From a virus, in the IMG/VR virus record IMGVR_UViG_3300036826_000347, positions 1 through 46,394 of that record: DNA of 46,394 nucleotides; one strand, given 5' to 3'. Below are positions 19,766-28,169 of this stretch, in pieces. Positions within the stretch are counted from its first letter, which is position 1. Each line of letters starts with the position of its first letter. The translations under genes were made by a program, and so were the position numbers. The notes under the pieces are model-generated. The model made no database searches and was not told the DNA's origin. It saw nothing but the letters and a program-made list of their open reading frames with translations.

Positions 19766-21746
19766 TATTATCGTAACCATCGATCCAAAAGAGATTGTTG
19801 TTGTAGATGAGGTAAACGATATCGAGCTAGTGGGTGAATCGCATCCAGAAACAATTGTCGAGTTTGAATTTAATGTTGATCCGGTCGATGTGATTATTCG
19901 AGCCGAAGAAACGTCGATTACGGTTGAATCGCCACCCGATATTAAACTGGGAGTAAAGTCAGTTCCAGACGTGATTGTATTGGCGGCGGGTAATATCGGC
20001 AATCCTGGTCCTCCCGGTCCCGAAGGTCCACAAGGAGCAATGGGGCCACAGGGTAATCCCGGTCCTACGGGAGCAAAAGGCGAACAAGGTCTTGTTGGAC
20101 CACAAGGAGAACAAGGGGCTGTAGGTCCTATGGGACCCGTTGGTCCGCCGGGAGCAGCTAATGCAGCATATACAAGTGTTTGGACTTGGACGACTAAAAC
20201 GGCCGACGCCGCTACTAATGGTCAAATTGGTATTAATACTGGAAGCTGGGCAACTGCGACACAATTGAATCTGAATGAGAAAAATAATAATAACGCCGAT
20301 ACAACTAATTATCTAGCTAAAGTAGCAGTTGGCGATGAACTTTATGTTCAACAAAAAACTGACGCAACTCGTTGGGCCAAATATCGAGTTAACGTTTTAC
20401 CTACCGATCAAGGGGCATGGTGGTCGTGGCCGGTTACATTTATCGAGGGCAATGGGAATCCTCCTAATGGTAATGCCGAGACAATTTTTACCATTCTGAT
20501 TCAGGGCGCTCAAGTTGAAGAATGGTTGAATGGGAGTGGAGCTCCAGCAGGATCATTGGGTAAAATCGGCGATATGTATCTCGATATGGCTACAGGTAAT
20601 GTTTATGAAAAAACCGCTATTTCGACTTGGACTCTACGTGGGAATATTAAGGGTCCGACTGGAGCAACGGGTCAAGCAGAGGCGTGGTGGTCCGCTGTGG
20701 GTGCGCCTGCCGCGGGTACAGGTGTTGTTGGCGATTGGTATTTGAATACAACTAATGGTGATGTTTACGAAAAAACAGCTACTTCGACTTGGACTCTACG
20801 TGGGAATATTAAGGGTCCAATCGGTGACACTGGTGCTACAGGAGCACAGGGCGCAACTGGCGTAGGTGTTCCGACTCCGGTTATAAATGGACAATGGATT
20901 AAAGGTTCCGGTGGAGCGGCAATTTGGTCGGCAATTGCACAAGCAGATTTGCCTACGAATTTTCGTGCTGACGCATTAACGATTACCGATTGGAATACGG
21001 CAAACACAAACGGTTGGTATACAGGTATAGCGGCGACCAATGGACCGAGTACGACGATTTCCGGTGCAGCAACATATTTAGTTGGATTGGTCAAACGAGC
21101 TGCGGGTAATTATTTCGTACAAACGGTGTGGGATTATGCTCAAGGTACGCAAAATGGTCAAATTCGTACTTATCAACGACGTATTATGGGTGCGGGTCTT
21201 TGGTCTCCATGGGAGCAAATTTGGCCAATAGCCTATGCTACGTCTTTACCAGCTGCACCGTATGATGGACAAGAGGCAATTCTTGTTGATTCACTTACCG
21301 CTCCAACTTATCAATGGCGATTTCGTTATAATGCTGGTTCAACTTCGACGTATAAGTGGGAATTTATTGGCGGCGCCCCATTAGTCAATCAACCAGGTGG
21401 AACGCAGGCCATTACGATTAGTTCGGCATATCAAACATTTGGACCAACAATTACTGTTTTACGATCTGGTATTTATGTGGTTGATATTACTACCGTTGCT
21501 TATTCTGGTCCAATTAATGCTCATATTACGTATTTAACTCCTTTTGCTGGTGCGACTCCAATTGGTGAACAACTTATATTCGCTGGACCAGGTAGTGCTA
21601 ATACTTGGACATTTCAAGTATGCGGACGTTCTATTATTATGCTTACTAGTGGAAATATTATAGGTTTTGGAACGAAATCGGATCAAGCAAATAACTGGAC
21701 TTTTGCAGATCGTGCTCTTTCTCTTACTCCGGTAAAAGTATCATGA
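19752..21746 (+). CDS. Collagen-like tail fibre, probable receptor-binding protein
   Basis: From ATG 19752 (ribosome binding site inside the preceding gene) this encodes 664 residues. The order is an acidic N-terminal region (residues 1-80), about 20 collagen triplets ([13 protein letters not shown] onwards), a beta-rich spacer, two 54-residue repeats ending in [17 protein letters not shown], more triplets, and a C-terminal domain starting [14 protein letters not shown]. That domain includes a pyocin_knob-like segment ([16 protein letters not shown]...YFVQTVWDY). The C-terminal domain is the likely host-binding part. The start is uncertain; a GTG three codons upstream is also possible. Confidence 0.8.
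   Translation: MLLDDIIVTIDPKEIVVVDEVNDIELVGESHPETIVEFEFNVDPVDVIIRAEETSITVESPPDIKLGVKSVPDVIVLAAGNIGNPGPPGPEGPQGAMGPQGNPGPTGAKGEQGLVGPQGEQGAVGPMGPVGPPGAANAAYTSVWTWTTKTADAATNGQIGINTGSWATATQLNLNEKNNNNADTTNYLAKVAVGDELYVQQKTDATRWAKYRVNVLPTDQGAWWSWPVTFIEGNGNPPNGNAETIFTILIQGAQVEEWLNGSGAPAGSLGKIGDMYLDMATGNVYEKTAISTWTLRGNIKGPTGATGQAEAWWSAVGAPAAGTGVVGDWYLNTTNGDVYEKTATSTWTLRGNIKGPIGDTGATGAQGATGVGVPTPVINGQWIKGSGGAAIWSAIAQADLPTNFRADALTITDWNTANTNGWYTGIAATNGPSTTISGAATYLVGLVKRAAGNYFVQTVWDYAQGTQNGQIRTYQRRIMGAGLWSPWEQIWPIAYATSLPAAPYDGQEAILVDSLTAPTYQWRFRYNAGSTSTYKWEFIGGAPLVNQPGGTQAITISSAYQTFGPTITVLRSGIYVVDITTVAYSGPINAHITYLTPFAGATPIGEQLIFAGPGSANTWTFQVCGRSIIMLTSGNIIGFGTKSDQANNWTFADRALSLTPVKVS
20521..20818 (+). repeat. 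Two 54-residue direct repeats in the fibre gene
   Basis: Two units lie 162 bases apart (about 20521-20656 and 20683-20818). The last 36 bases are identical at 20621-20656 and 20783-20818. They encode GS/GAPA..G..GD.YL....[19 protein letters not shown]. They probably arose by a recent in-frame duplication within the fibre gene. Confidence 0.8.
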
Positions 21747-21835
21747 GTAATATTTTATCCGTACGAGTTAAACCGTTTGAAGGTTGGCAAGAGTTAGTAT
21801 TTACGGTAAGGAGGATACATGAACGTAATGGTTAG
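21743..21835 (+). CDS. Very small hypothetical protein
   Basis: This 30-residue frame begins in the stop of the fibre gene (ATGA). The product ([30 protein letters not shown]) is not recognised. It carries the ribosome binding site of the next gene within its codons and overlaps it by 17 bases. It may be a real short gene or a coupling frame. Confidence 0.4.
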   Translation: MSNILSVRVKPFEGWQELVFTVRRIHERNG

Positions 21836-22004
21836 TATTATTCTTACTCCTGATGATACGCTGGATATGAGTGCTGATGAAATTGCGACAGTTGTACTAG
21901 AGAGTCTAAATGCTGATCCAGCTAAGGATACGGTAGTGAGTTCGATTCAAACACAGCCAGAATCGGGTTCGGCAGGTGCGAGTCCTGGTCTGCCGCCAGA
22001 ATGA
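21819..22004 (+). CDS. Small acidic hypothetical protein
   Basis: This 61-residue protein starts at the ATG behind AAGGAGGATAC. The product ([36 protein letters not shown]) has an acidic helix and a disordered C-terminus. It is not recognised. It overlaps the following nuclease gene by four bases. Confidence 0.65.
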   Translation: MNVMVSIILTPDDTLDMSADEIATVVLESLNADPAKDTVVSSIQTQPESGSAGASPGLPPE

Positions 22005-22312
22005 TCGAGAATAAATATCAGGCAAGATTAATCAAGAAATTAGAATGCATGTTTCCAGGTTGTATGATCTTGAAATCGGATTCATCGTATCGACAAGGTA
22101 TTCCAGATTTGGTTATTTTGTGGCAGAATTATTGGGCATCGTTAGAAGTCAAGCCGGGTTCAATGTATTCTACTCAGCCAAATCAAGATTACTATATTCA
22201 ACAGTTGAATGAAATGTCGTTTGCTGCCTATATTTATCCAGAAAACGAAGAGGAGGTTTTGAGTGCGCTTCAACAAGCATTTAAACCTCCAAGGGGAGCA
22301 TGCGTTTCTTAG
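22001..22312 (+). CDS. VRR-NUC domain nuclease
   Basis: This 103-residue protein is a minimal VRR-NUC nuclease of the PD-(D/E)XK superfamily. The N-terminal helix with Glu/Lys (NKYQARLIKKLE) is followed by RQGIPDLVILWQNYWASLEVKPG, which holds the catalytic D and ExK residues, then NQDYYIQQL and YPENEEEVL. Stand-alone VRR-NUC proteins are common in phages and are thought to process branched DNA. It overlaps the next nuclease gene, so the two may work together. Confidence 0.85.
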   Translation: MIENKYQARLIKKLECMFPGCMILKSDSSYRQGIPDLVILWQNYWASLEVKPGSMYSTQPNQDYYIQQLNEMSFAAYIYPENEEEVLSALQQAFKPPRGACVS

Positions 22313-22820
22313 TCCAAGTCAGTATCATTGGATTCATTATACGCGTGATCGTCTTCTCGAACGTTGGACGGCAGCGCAGGCGGCGGATTATGGAACGTTA
22401 CAACACGCCTATGCGCATCGAGAAATTTTAGCTGCTCGACAATCGGATCTGGTGGGTACGATTGGGTTGTATATCAACGATGCGATTCGTTATCGAATGA
22501 ATTGCGAACAGGTTCTCTATTACTCTGAGAATTGTTTTGGTACCGCGGATACCATTTGTTTTCGATATAATACGCTCCGAATTCATGATTTGAAAACCGG
22601 TGTCTATCCTGGTTCAGTTCATCAACTTGAGGTTTATGCTGCACTATTTTGTCTCGAATATGATAAAAATCCGTTTGATATCAAAATTGAGTTGCGCATT
22701 TACCAAGATAATGAAGTTTCAATTTTTGATGCTGATCCGGAAGACATTCAATTTATCATGGATAAGATTTTGGAATTCGACAAGATAATCGGACATCGAA
22801 GATTGGAGGAGGAGTCGTGA
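22263..22820 (+). CDS. RecB/Cas4-like PD-(D/E)XK exonuclease
   Basis: From GTG 22263 (behind GAGGAGG) this encodes 185 residues. The signature GTADTICFRYNTLRIHDLKTG followed by QLEVYAALFCLEY matches DUF2800/RecB-type PD-(D/E)XK nucleases, with D and K of DLKTG and E of LEVY as likely catalytic or structural residues. It is shorter than many of this family. It probably takes part in recombination or end processing with the neighbouring VRR-NUC protein. Confidence 0.75.
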   Translation: MRFNKHLNLQGEHAFLSPSQYHWIHYTRDRLLERWTAAQAADYGTLQHAYAHREILAARQSDLVGTIGLYINDAIRYRMNCEQVLYYSENCFGTADTICFRYNTLRIHDLKTGVYPGSVHQLEVYAALFCLEYDKNPFDIKIELRIYQDNEVSIFDADPEDIQFIMDKILEFDKIIGHRRLEEES

Positions 22821-23323
22821 TTTGGGAAGATGAAGAATGGGCGGATGTGGTAGGTTTACCGCGTTATTCTGTGTCTTCCTTTGGTCGGGTGTTCGATTTT
22901 AAAAGAGAACGGTGTTTAATTCAAACTCCAGATCGAGTTGGATATTTACGAGTTAAACTGTGGTTTGGAGATATTCGAAAGACGGTTAGTGTTCATAGAC
23001 TTGTAGCGTTTGCTTTTTTAGAATTTAAAAGTGAAGATTTTGAAGTAAATCATATAGATGGAGATAAAACATATAATTATATTTCAAATTTAGAGTTTGT
23101 AACACGATCAGAACAAATGCGACACGCTTATGAAAACGAATTGATTGATGTTCCTGGACGAACTCCAATTGTTTGTATTGAGTTGAATACGGAATATAAA
23201 TCTATTCGAGAAGCTGCTAGAATTTTAAATATTCACGATCATAAATGTATTACAAGAGTTCTCGATAATCCAAATAAATCAACTCATGGTTTTCATTTTA
23301 AAACTAAGGGGGTGATGCCATGA
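22817..23323 (+). CDS. NUMOD4-HNH-NUMOD1 homing endonuclease
   Basis: This 168-residue protein has the three modules in order: NUMOD4 (EEWADVVGLPRYSVSSFGRVFD), HNH (VSVHRLVAFAFL...FEVNHIDGDKTYNYISNLEFVT) and a C-terminal NUMOD1/HTH (TPIVCIELNTEYKSIREAARILNIHDHKCITRVLDN). The catalytic NHID motif is intact. The gene is AT-rich compared with its neighbours, consistent with recent insertion as a free-standing homing endonuclease. It overlaps the nuclease gene before it and the start of the RNA-polymerase-like gene after it. Confidence 0.9.
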   Translation: MIWEDEEWADVVGLPRYSVSSFGRVFDFKRERCLIQTPDRVGYLRVKLWFGDIRKTVSVHRLVAFAFLEFKSEDFEVNHIDGDKTYNYISNLEFVTRSEQMRHAYENELIDVPGRTPIVCIELNTEYKSIREAARILNIHDHKCITRVLDNPNKSTHGFHFKTKGVMP

Positions 23324-23415
23324 TCCGAACGACAGAACAACATCTAGCTCATTACGGAATTTTGCGTCGTTCTGGTCGTTATTTATCCTTGGGGATCGGG
23401 TGGTACACAAAATAA
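23320..23415 (+). pseudogene. Frameshifted 5' end of the DFDGD protein gene
   Basis: The frame from ATG 23320 reads ...HLAHYGILRRSGRY, then diverges and stops at 23413-23415. If the duplicated TTAT (TTATTTAT at 23379-23386) is reduced to one copy, the protein continues as HYGILRRSGRYPWGSGGTQNKRNRDFLDYINLHRKEGMSDAEIA into the large downstream frame. I recall HYGILR.SGRYPWGSG as a typical phage sequence, so this is the true N-terminus. The cause may be a real 4-bp insertion, a +1 frameshift signal or a sequencing error. Confidence 0.7.
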
Positions 23416-23464
23416 ACGTAATCGTGATTTTCTCGATTATATCAATCTGCATCGCAAAGAGGGA

Positions 23465-26041
23465 ATGTCGGATGCCGAGATTGCTCGCGATCTAGGTATT
23501 ACTAGAAATGAGCTAACTGCCAGTCGTTCGATCGCGCTTGCACAACAGAAGCAAACTAAGCAGCTTACCGCGCAACGCTTGAAGGAAAAAGGTTGGTCAA
23601 ATGTTGAGATCGGTAAGCGTATGGGTCTCAACGAATCGTCGGTTCGGTCTCTGCTTGCTCCGGGTGAGAAAGATAAAGCCTCTGCTGCCGAGACGACGGC
23701 CAATATGCTTAGAGATCAGTTGGCTAAGAAACCGATGATCGACGTCGGCAAAGGTGTTGAGGCACAGCTTGGTGTTACGCGAACACGACTGGACGTAGCG
23801 GTTGCACATTTGAAAGAAGAAGGATATGTCGTTCACCCGATTAAGATTCAACAAATCGGTACCGGTAAGTTTACGACAATGAACGTGTTGGCTCCGCCAG
23901 GTACAACCAAGTCGTATGTGCAGCAGAATCGAGATAAGATTTTTCAAATCAACGAATATTCGATCGATCAAGGGCGGAGTTTCTTCGGAGTTCAACCGCC
24001 GCTTCCGGTCAGTTCAAGAAGAGTGAAAGTTAATTGGGCAGAGACTGGTGGCGATAAGCTTGATGGCGTTATCTATCTTCGTCCGGGTGTAAAAGATTTG
24101 CATATGGGATCTGATCGCTATGGTCAGGTTCGAATCAATATCGACGGTACGCATTATATCAAGGGTATGGCGTTGTACAAAGATGATTTACCTAAGGGTA
24201 CGGATATTATCGTCAATACGAACAAGCCAAATACGGGACGTAAGAAAGACGCGATGAAGGAATTGGAACCGGATTCTGAGCTTCCGTTTGGTGCGCTTGT
24301 TCGTCAGTACCATAATCCAGCTACGGGTAAAGTTTCGTCGGCAGTTAATATTGTCGGTACTAAAGAAGGATCTGGTGTAGAGGGTTCATGGGATAAATGG
24401 TCGCGTACTCTTTCGTCACAGATGTTGTCGAAACAAAGTCCAGAATTAGCCAAGCAGCAATTGGATGTAACGTTTGAGCGTCGGAAAAGAGAGTATGATG
24501 AGATTAGTTCACTTACGAATTCAACCGTTCGTAAGGAACTTCTCAATCGTTTTGCCGATGCGACCGATTCAGCGGCCGTACATTTGAAGGCGGCTAATCT
24601 ACCAAGACAGGCAACTAAAGTTTTGTTGCCGATTACTTCGGTGAAAGATAACGAAGTTTATGCACCGGGCATGCGTCATGGTGAACGAGTAGTTCTGATT
24701 CGTTTTCCGCATGGTGGAAAGTTTGAGATTCCGGAATTGACGGTAAACAACAATAATCGAGAAGCACGCAAGATTATCGGTACCAATGCTGTTGATGCTA
24801 TTGGTATTAATCATCGTACGGCACAACACCTGTCGGGTGCGGATTTCGATGGTGATACGGTACTTGTGATTCCAAATAGACGTCGAACGGTAAAGAGTGA
24901 ATCTGCACTCGAGGAATTGAAGTCTTTCGATCCGATGACGTACAAGATTCCGGATAATTCTCCGATCGCGCGTATTAGTTCACGGCGAATGCAAACGGAG
25001 ATGGGTAAGGTCAGTAACCTAATCACCGACATGACGATCAAGGGCGCACCTAATGAGGACATTGCTAAAGCAGTGCGGCATTCAATGGTGGTCATTGATT
25101 CGGAAAAGCATGGGCTTGACTATCGGCAATCAGAAATCGACAACAGTATTCGTTCTTTGAAGGAGAAGTATCAGGGTAGTAAAACTGCGGGCGCACAAAC
25201 AATTGTTAGTAGAAAGAAAAGTACGAAGTGGATTCCGGAAAGAATGGAACGTCCACAATCAAGAGGCGGTCCAGTTGATCCGGTTACCGGTAAGCGAGTT
25301 TATGTAGAGACAGGAAGAATACGACCAGAACGTAAGCCTGTGACGGATCCAGTTACGGGGAAGAAGACATACCAACCTACGGGACGTATGGTTCCACATC
25401 AGCAAGAGATCCCGAAGTTGGCTTTGACTGACGATCCGTATACACTGGTCTCGAGAAATCCCGCACCGATGGAATTGCTATACGCAGAACATTCAGCCAG
25501 ACTCAAGGCAATGGCCAACGATGCGCGTAAACAGGCGCTACAAACGAAGGGTATAAAAAGATCCCCCTCCGCTGCGAAAGTGTATGCTCCCGAAGTGGAG
25601 TCGCTTACTCAGAAGTTGAATACCGCCAAGAAGAATGCTCCTCGTGAAAGACAGGCCCAGCTCGTAGCAAACCTCCAGGTCTCACAAAGACGGCAGGCTA
25701 ATCCGCACCTCGAGAAGGAAGAAATTACAAAGATCAAGAATCAAGCATTGAATGTAGCTCGTAATAGAACAGGAGCTAAGAAAGACAAAATCCATGTTAC
25801 TGAGCGTGAGTGGGAAGCTATTCAAGCTAATGCGATTAGCGATACCAAGTTGAAAGAGATCATTACTAATAGTGATCTTGATACGGTCAGGTTCCTTGCA
25901 TTACCTAAGCATACGCCTAAGATGACCTCCTCTAAGAGAGTTCGTGCTCAGTCTATGTTGCAGAATGGCTACACTCAACAAGATGTAGCGGATGCGTTGG
26001 GTGTATCCTTGACCACACTCAAGGTTAGTCTTAGCGAGTAG
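23465..26041 (+). CDS. DFDGD-motif protein, RNA polymerase-like (YonO-related candidate)
   Basis: The intact frame encodes 858 residues from ATG 23465, but it is open upstream to about 23387 and joins the frameshifted start at 23320. HTH-like segments lie at both ends (MSDAEIARDLGITRNEL, GWSNVEIGKRMGLNESSVRSLL and QNGYTQQDVADALGVSLTTLKVSL). The core motif LSGADFDGDTVLVIPN (D460, D462, D464) is the metal-binding signature of double-psi-beta-barrel RNA polymerases, including the phage YonO-like and RdRP-like enzymes. Further conserved blocks are TVNNNNREARKIIGTNAVDAIGIN and SNLITDMTIKGA. Alternatively it could be a non-polymerase phage protein with this fold. Confidence 0.6.
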   Translation: MSDAEIARDLGITRNELTASRSIALAQQKQTKQLTAQRLKEKGWSNVEIGKRMGLNESSVRSLLAPGEKDKASAAETTANMLRDQLAKKPMIDVGKGVEAQLGVTRTRLDVAVAHLKEEGYVVHPIKIQQIGTGKFTTMNVLAPPGTTKSYVQQNRDKIFQINEYSIDQGRSFFGVQPPLPVSSRRVKVNWAETGGDKLDGVIYLRPGVKDLHMGSDRYGQVRINIDGTHYIKGMALYKDDLPKGTDIIVNTNKPNTGRKKDAMKELEPDSELPFGALVRQYHNPATGKVSSAVNIVGTKEGSGVEGSWDKWSRTLSSQMLSKQSPELAKQQLDVTFERRKREYDEISSLTNSTVRKELLNRFADATDSAAVHLKAANLPRQATKVLLPITSVKDNEVYAPGMRHGERVVLIRFPHGGKFEIPELTVNNNNREARKIIGTNAVDAIGINHRTAQHLSGADFDGDTVLVIPNRRRTVKSESALEELKSFDPMTYKIPDNSPIARISSRRMQTEMGKVSNLITDMTIKGAPNEDIAKAVRHSMVVIDSEKHGLDYRQSEIDNSIRSLKEKYQGSKTAGAQTIVSRKKSTKWIPERMERPQSRGGPVDPVTGKRVYVETGRIRPERKPVTDPVTGKKTYQPTGRMVPHQQEIPKLALTDDPYTLVSRNPAPMELLYAEHSARLKAMANDARKQALQTKGIKRSPSAAKVYAPEVESLTQKLNTAKKNAPRERQAQLVANLQVSQRRQANPHLEKEEITKIKNQALNVARNRTGAKKDKIHVTEREWEAIQANAISDTKLKEIITNSDLDTVRFLALPKHTPKMTSSKRVRAQSMLQNGYTQQDVADALGVSLTTLKVSLSE

Positions 26042-26047
26042 GTGATC

Positions 26048-26323
26048 ATGACTGATAATACGGAACCTACTGAGCACATGTTAACAACGGTTGACAATCC
26101 ATTCAATCCTTTCACTGAATTTGATCAATGGTTAACATATGACATTCAGATGGGTTATAATACCGCCTCTTTCTTAGATAGAATTGCAAAGGTTTCACCG
26201 GACACGTCCGAGCCGGATCAAGCATTAGCGATTGAGGATGCGATTGACGAGATTGTTAATGAGAATGTGTCAGGAATGTGGAAGAAAGTTTCGAGAAGTT
26301 CTTTTGATACTATTCCCGAATGA
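26048..26323 (+). CDS. Small conserved hypothetical protein
   Basis: I place the start at ATG 26048 behind TAGGTGATC, giving 91 residues; GTG 26042 is the alternative. The protein reads DNPFNPFTEFDQWLTYDIQMGYNTASFLDRIAKVS...DQALAIEDAIDEIVNENVSGMWKKV. I recall the FNPFT.FD.W...D...GY.T...L.RI pattern as a conserved family that accompanies large DFDGD-containing proteins in Gram-positive phages. The partnership supports a shared process. The function is unknown. Confidence 0.75.
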   Translation: MTDNTEPTEHMLTTVDNPFNPFTEFDQWLTYDIQMGYNTASFLDRIAKVSPDTSEPDQALAIEDAIDEIVNENVSGMWKKVSRSSFDTIPE

Positions 26324-26478
26324 TCTGGCATATACCCATCACGCCTCGCCAAGGCATGGATGGTAAGTAAATAATAGATTAATTAATAAATTGTTTTTAT
26401 ACCGTTCGGTCATGCAGGGCATAAAATGTCTATAAGAAAGTATAAATTATTTTTGGAAAAGGAAATAAAAATTTCTAA

Positions 26479-26498
26479 TTTGGAAAAATTTTTCCAAA
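26479..26498 (+). repeat. 20-base perfect palindrome
   Basis: TTTGGAAAAATTTTTCCAAA is a perfect inverted repeat without a spacer. Such continuous palindromes suit dimeric protein binding rather than an RNA hairpin. It may be a terminase or regulator site in the packaging region. Confidence 0.7.
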
Positions 26499-26525
26499 AA
26501 ATTTTGGGGGACTCAACGATAGGGG

Positions 26526-26555
26526 GAGGGGGTTAAAAAAATTTATACCCCCCTC
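26526..26555 (+). repeat. G-run/C-run hairpin in the packaging region
   Basis: GAGGGGG (26526-26532) faces CCCCCCTC (26548-26555) across an A/T-rich centre. Both arms are homopolymeric, which is unusual for this genome. The position 120 bases before the small terminase gene suggests a role in packaging or transcription termination. Confidence 0.55.
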
Positions 26556-26573
26556 TGCATCGCCCGGCTCCTC

Positions 26574-26599
26574 AAAAATTCCCCGGGGGAAAATTTCCC
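26574..26599 (+). repeat. CCCCGGGGG element, copy 2
   Basis: This matches 22 of 26 positions of the element at 2229-2254. The core is nearly palindromic (TTCCCCGGGGGAA). Its location just before the terminase genes makes it the best single candidate for the cut or recognition site. Confidence 0.5.
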
Positions 26600-26675
26600 T
26601 GAAAGTTTTTGTTTTAACGGGGTTTAAAGTAGCTCGAAAGAAGTCCGAACTCAGTTGAAAACGAAAGGAGGTGTC

Positions 26676-27023
26676 GTGCCAGCGAGGAAAAGACGATTGG
26701 AAGTTGTTCCAACTCGTCGTAAACCTGCGACAACTCCTGAGGGTCGTGAGCGTGAGATGGTTTCTGCCGCAATTGACCTTGCTGAACAGCAGATCCAGAA
26801 CGGAACGGCGTCCTCACAAGTTATAACCCACTTCTTGAAGCTCGGTTCGAGTCGTGAACAGCTTGAACAGCAGAGACTCGAGCACGAGAACGAATTGACA
26901 CGGGTGAAGATTGAGGCTCTCGAGTCTCAGAAGCGGGTGGAGGAGCTGTACATGGAGGCGCTGACAGCAATGCGTTCATATGCGGGAGATCTATCGGCTC
27001 CTGAGTCAGATGGCGAGAATTAG
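26676..27023 (+). CDS. terS: Small terminase subunit, probable
   Basis: From GTG 26676 (behind AAAGGAGGTGTC) this encodes 115 residues. It has a basic N-terminus (VPARKRRLEVVPTRRKPATTPEGREREMV), then helices (AAIDLAEQQIQNGTASSQVITHFLKLGSSREQLEQQRLEHENELTRVKIEALESQKR). The pattern TPEGRE...A.DLAE.Q...GTASSQVI.H.LK.GS.RE.LE is the one I recall for actinobacteriophage small terminases. It would recognise the packaging site and bring the large subunit. It lies next to the candidate cos region and overlaps the HNH gene. Confidence 0.75.
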   Translation: MPARKRRLEVVPTRRKPATTPEGREREMVSAAIDLAEQQIQNGTASSQVITHFLKLGSSREQLEQQRLEHENELTRVKIEALESQKRVEELYMEALTAMRSYAGDLSAPESDGEN

Positions 27024-27423
27024 AACTTATTCCGAGCTGCGGCAATTAGAAACATTTGAAGAACGTTATCATTATTTGGAATTGAAGGGAGTTCTCGGTC
27101 AAGCTACATTTGGCTTCGATCGTTGGATTAATCAACGTTTTTACCGCTCGCCGGAATGGAAGTATGTTCGAAATCGAGTTATAATTCGTGACAACGGTTG
27201 TGATTTGGGTATTCTTGGTTTTGAAATTTTCTCCGGTTTGATAATCCATCATATGAATCCGTTGACAGTGAACGATTTGAAAATTGGCGATGAGCGAATT
27301 ATCAATCCAAATTTTCTCATAACCACTTCGCTACAAACTCATAACGCCATTCACTATGGTGATCAAAACTTACTTCCTAGAGGTCCAATTGTTAGAGAGG
27401 CGGGTGATACAACCCTCTGGTGA
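27010..27423 (+). CDS. HNH endonuclease associated with packaging
   Basis: From ATG 27010 this encodes 137 residues. It matches the HNH endonuclease family found beside terminase genes: RTYSELRQLETFEERYHYLELKG.LGQATFGFDRWINQRFYRSPEWKYVRNRVIIRDNGCDLG, then LIIHHMNPLTVNDL and TTSLQTHNAIHYGD. The HH and NAIH residues form the metal site. Packaging-associated HNH proteins assist terminase cutting at cos in HK97-like phages. It overlaps the small terminase gene by 14 bases. Confidence 0.9.
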   Translation: MARIRTYSELRQLETFEERYHYLELKGVLGQATFGFDRWINQRFYRSPEWKYVRNRVIIRDNGCDLGILGFEIFSGLIIHHMNPLTVNDLKIGDERIINPNFLITTSLQTHNAIHYGDQNLLPRGPIVREAGDTTLW

Positions 27424-27432
27424 AAGGAATAT

Positions 27433-27636
27433 ATGGCTAATCCAGTTGAGATTGCCAAGAATCGCCCAGCAGAAACGGCAATGCCAATCGCGACCGTACT
27501 GGCAGCGTTGCTGGCAAGACTTAGCGGTATCGAAGATACGGATACGATTCTTTACTTGGCTTTAGCTCTGTCTTTTGTACCTGCAGCAGTAACCTGGACT
27601 GTCGAGCTAGTAAAGCGAAAGCCGGATGAGAAATGA
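27433..27636 (+). CDS. Small membrane protein, holin candidate 1
   Basis: This 67-residue protein has two hydrophobic segments (AMPIATVLAALLARLSGI and TILYLALALSFVPAAVTWTVELV) and a basic tail (KRKPDEK). Two-helix proteins with this PAETA.P...A.L.AR...I.D.D....A....PA..TW ending are common beside actinobacteriophage lysins. It could be the holin, which would release or activate the endolysin encoded 0.5 kb downstream. This is inferred from topology and context. Confidence 0.65.
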   Translation: MANPVEIAKNRPAETAMPIATVLAALLARLSGIEDTDTILYLALALSFVPAAVTWTVELVKRKPDEK

Positions 27637-27859
27637 AATCTTTAATCTTCTCGCACTTGATCATCCCGATTGGACAATTCCCTGGGCGGGATTAGGCGCT
27701 TTACTGCTAGGTTCCGGCAGTTTACTTACAGGAATTGCCGCCATAATCACGGCGAGGAACAGGGGGCGCGATGAGCAAACAACTCGTTCTGCTGTTCTCG
27801 AGTCTGACGATGATGGGAGGAGCAGGATTTCTGACAGCGACAGCGATGAGTCAGGATAG
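27626..27859 (+). CDS. Small membrane protein, holin candidate 2
   Basis: This 77-residue protein starts in the previous gene. It reads [42 protein letters not shown], one long hydrophobic helix followed by a charged tail. I recall the [29 protein letters not shown] pattern from actinobacteriophages next to lysis or head genes. The C-terminal 29 codons overlap the collagen-like gene in another frame. It may act as holin or antiholin with the preceding protein. Confidence 0.7.
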   Translation: MRNEIFNLLALDHPDWTIPWAGLGALLLGSGSLLTGIAAIITARNRGRDEQTTRSAVLESDDDGRSRISDSDSDESG

Positions 27860-28157
27860 CGGACCGACTCGAACTGTGACGATTGATATTGCTACCGGAC
27901 CACAAGGACCCGCTGGCGAGACAGGTCCGAAAGGCGATCAGGGACCAGCGGGAGAAACGGGTCCGAAAGGCGATCAGGGACCAGCGGGAGAAACGGGTCC
28001 AAAAGGCGAGCAAGGGCTTCCAGGCCCGCAAGGACCTCCGGGAGAAAGTGGTGGCGGTCCTTGTAGCGGAGCTCCGCCGGGTTACGAGCCGGGAATCTTG
28101 CAAATTAATCATCCGGGTGGGCATGTAAAGATTTTCACATGTCTGGAGCCGAAATGA
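27771..28157 (+). CDS. Exported collagen-like protein
   Basis: This 128-residue protein begins with a hydrophobic signal segment ([23 protein letters not shown]), a short beta region (TRTVTIDIA), sixteen or so collagen triplets (three copies of [12 protein letters not shown]), and a C-terminal domain with two Cys ([28 protein letters not shown]). Similar exported collagen-like proteins occur near lysis genes of actinobacteriophages. The location in the virion or on the host surface is unknown. The 5' end overlaps the holin candidate gene by 89 bases. Confidence 0.7.
   Translation: MSKQLVLLFSSLTMMGGAGFLTATAMSQDSGPTRTVTIDIATGPQGPAGETGPKGDQGPAGETGPKGDQGPAGETGPKGEQGLPGPQGPPGESGGGPCSGAPPGYEPGILQINHPGGHVKIFTCLEPK
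27906..28013 (+). repeat. Three 36-base collagen repeats
   Basis: Three direct tandem units encode [12 protein letters not shown] (last Q preceded by E in copy 3). Copies two and three are almost identical, a recent minisatellite-type expansion. They code for collagen triplets and are not a CRISPR array. Confidence 0.85.
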
Positions 28158-28169
28158 GAGGATGGTTAA

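Larger units (their letters stand above)
26324..26652 (+). other. Non-coding packaging-site (cos/pac) candidate region
   Basis: This 329-base stretch has no convincing gene. It holds an imperfect hairpin near 26336-26362, a 20-base perfect palindrome (26479-26498), a G-rich/C-rich hairpin (26526-26555) and the CCCCGGGGG element (26574-26599). It lies directly before the small terminase and HNH genes, the classical place for cos in actinobacterial HK97-type phages. I infer that the genome ends or packaging start lie here. Confidence 0.55.

Noticed and set aside
27906-28013. Direct repeats as a CRISPR array
   Set aside because: The 36-base units are contiguous without spacers and encode collagen triplets in frame.
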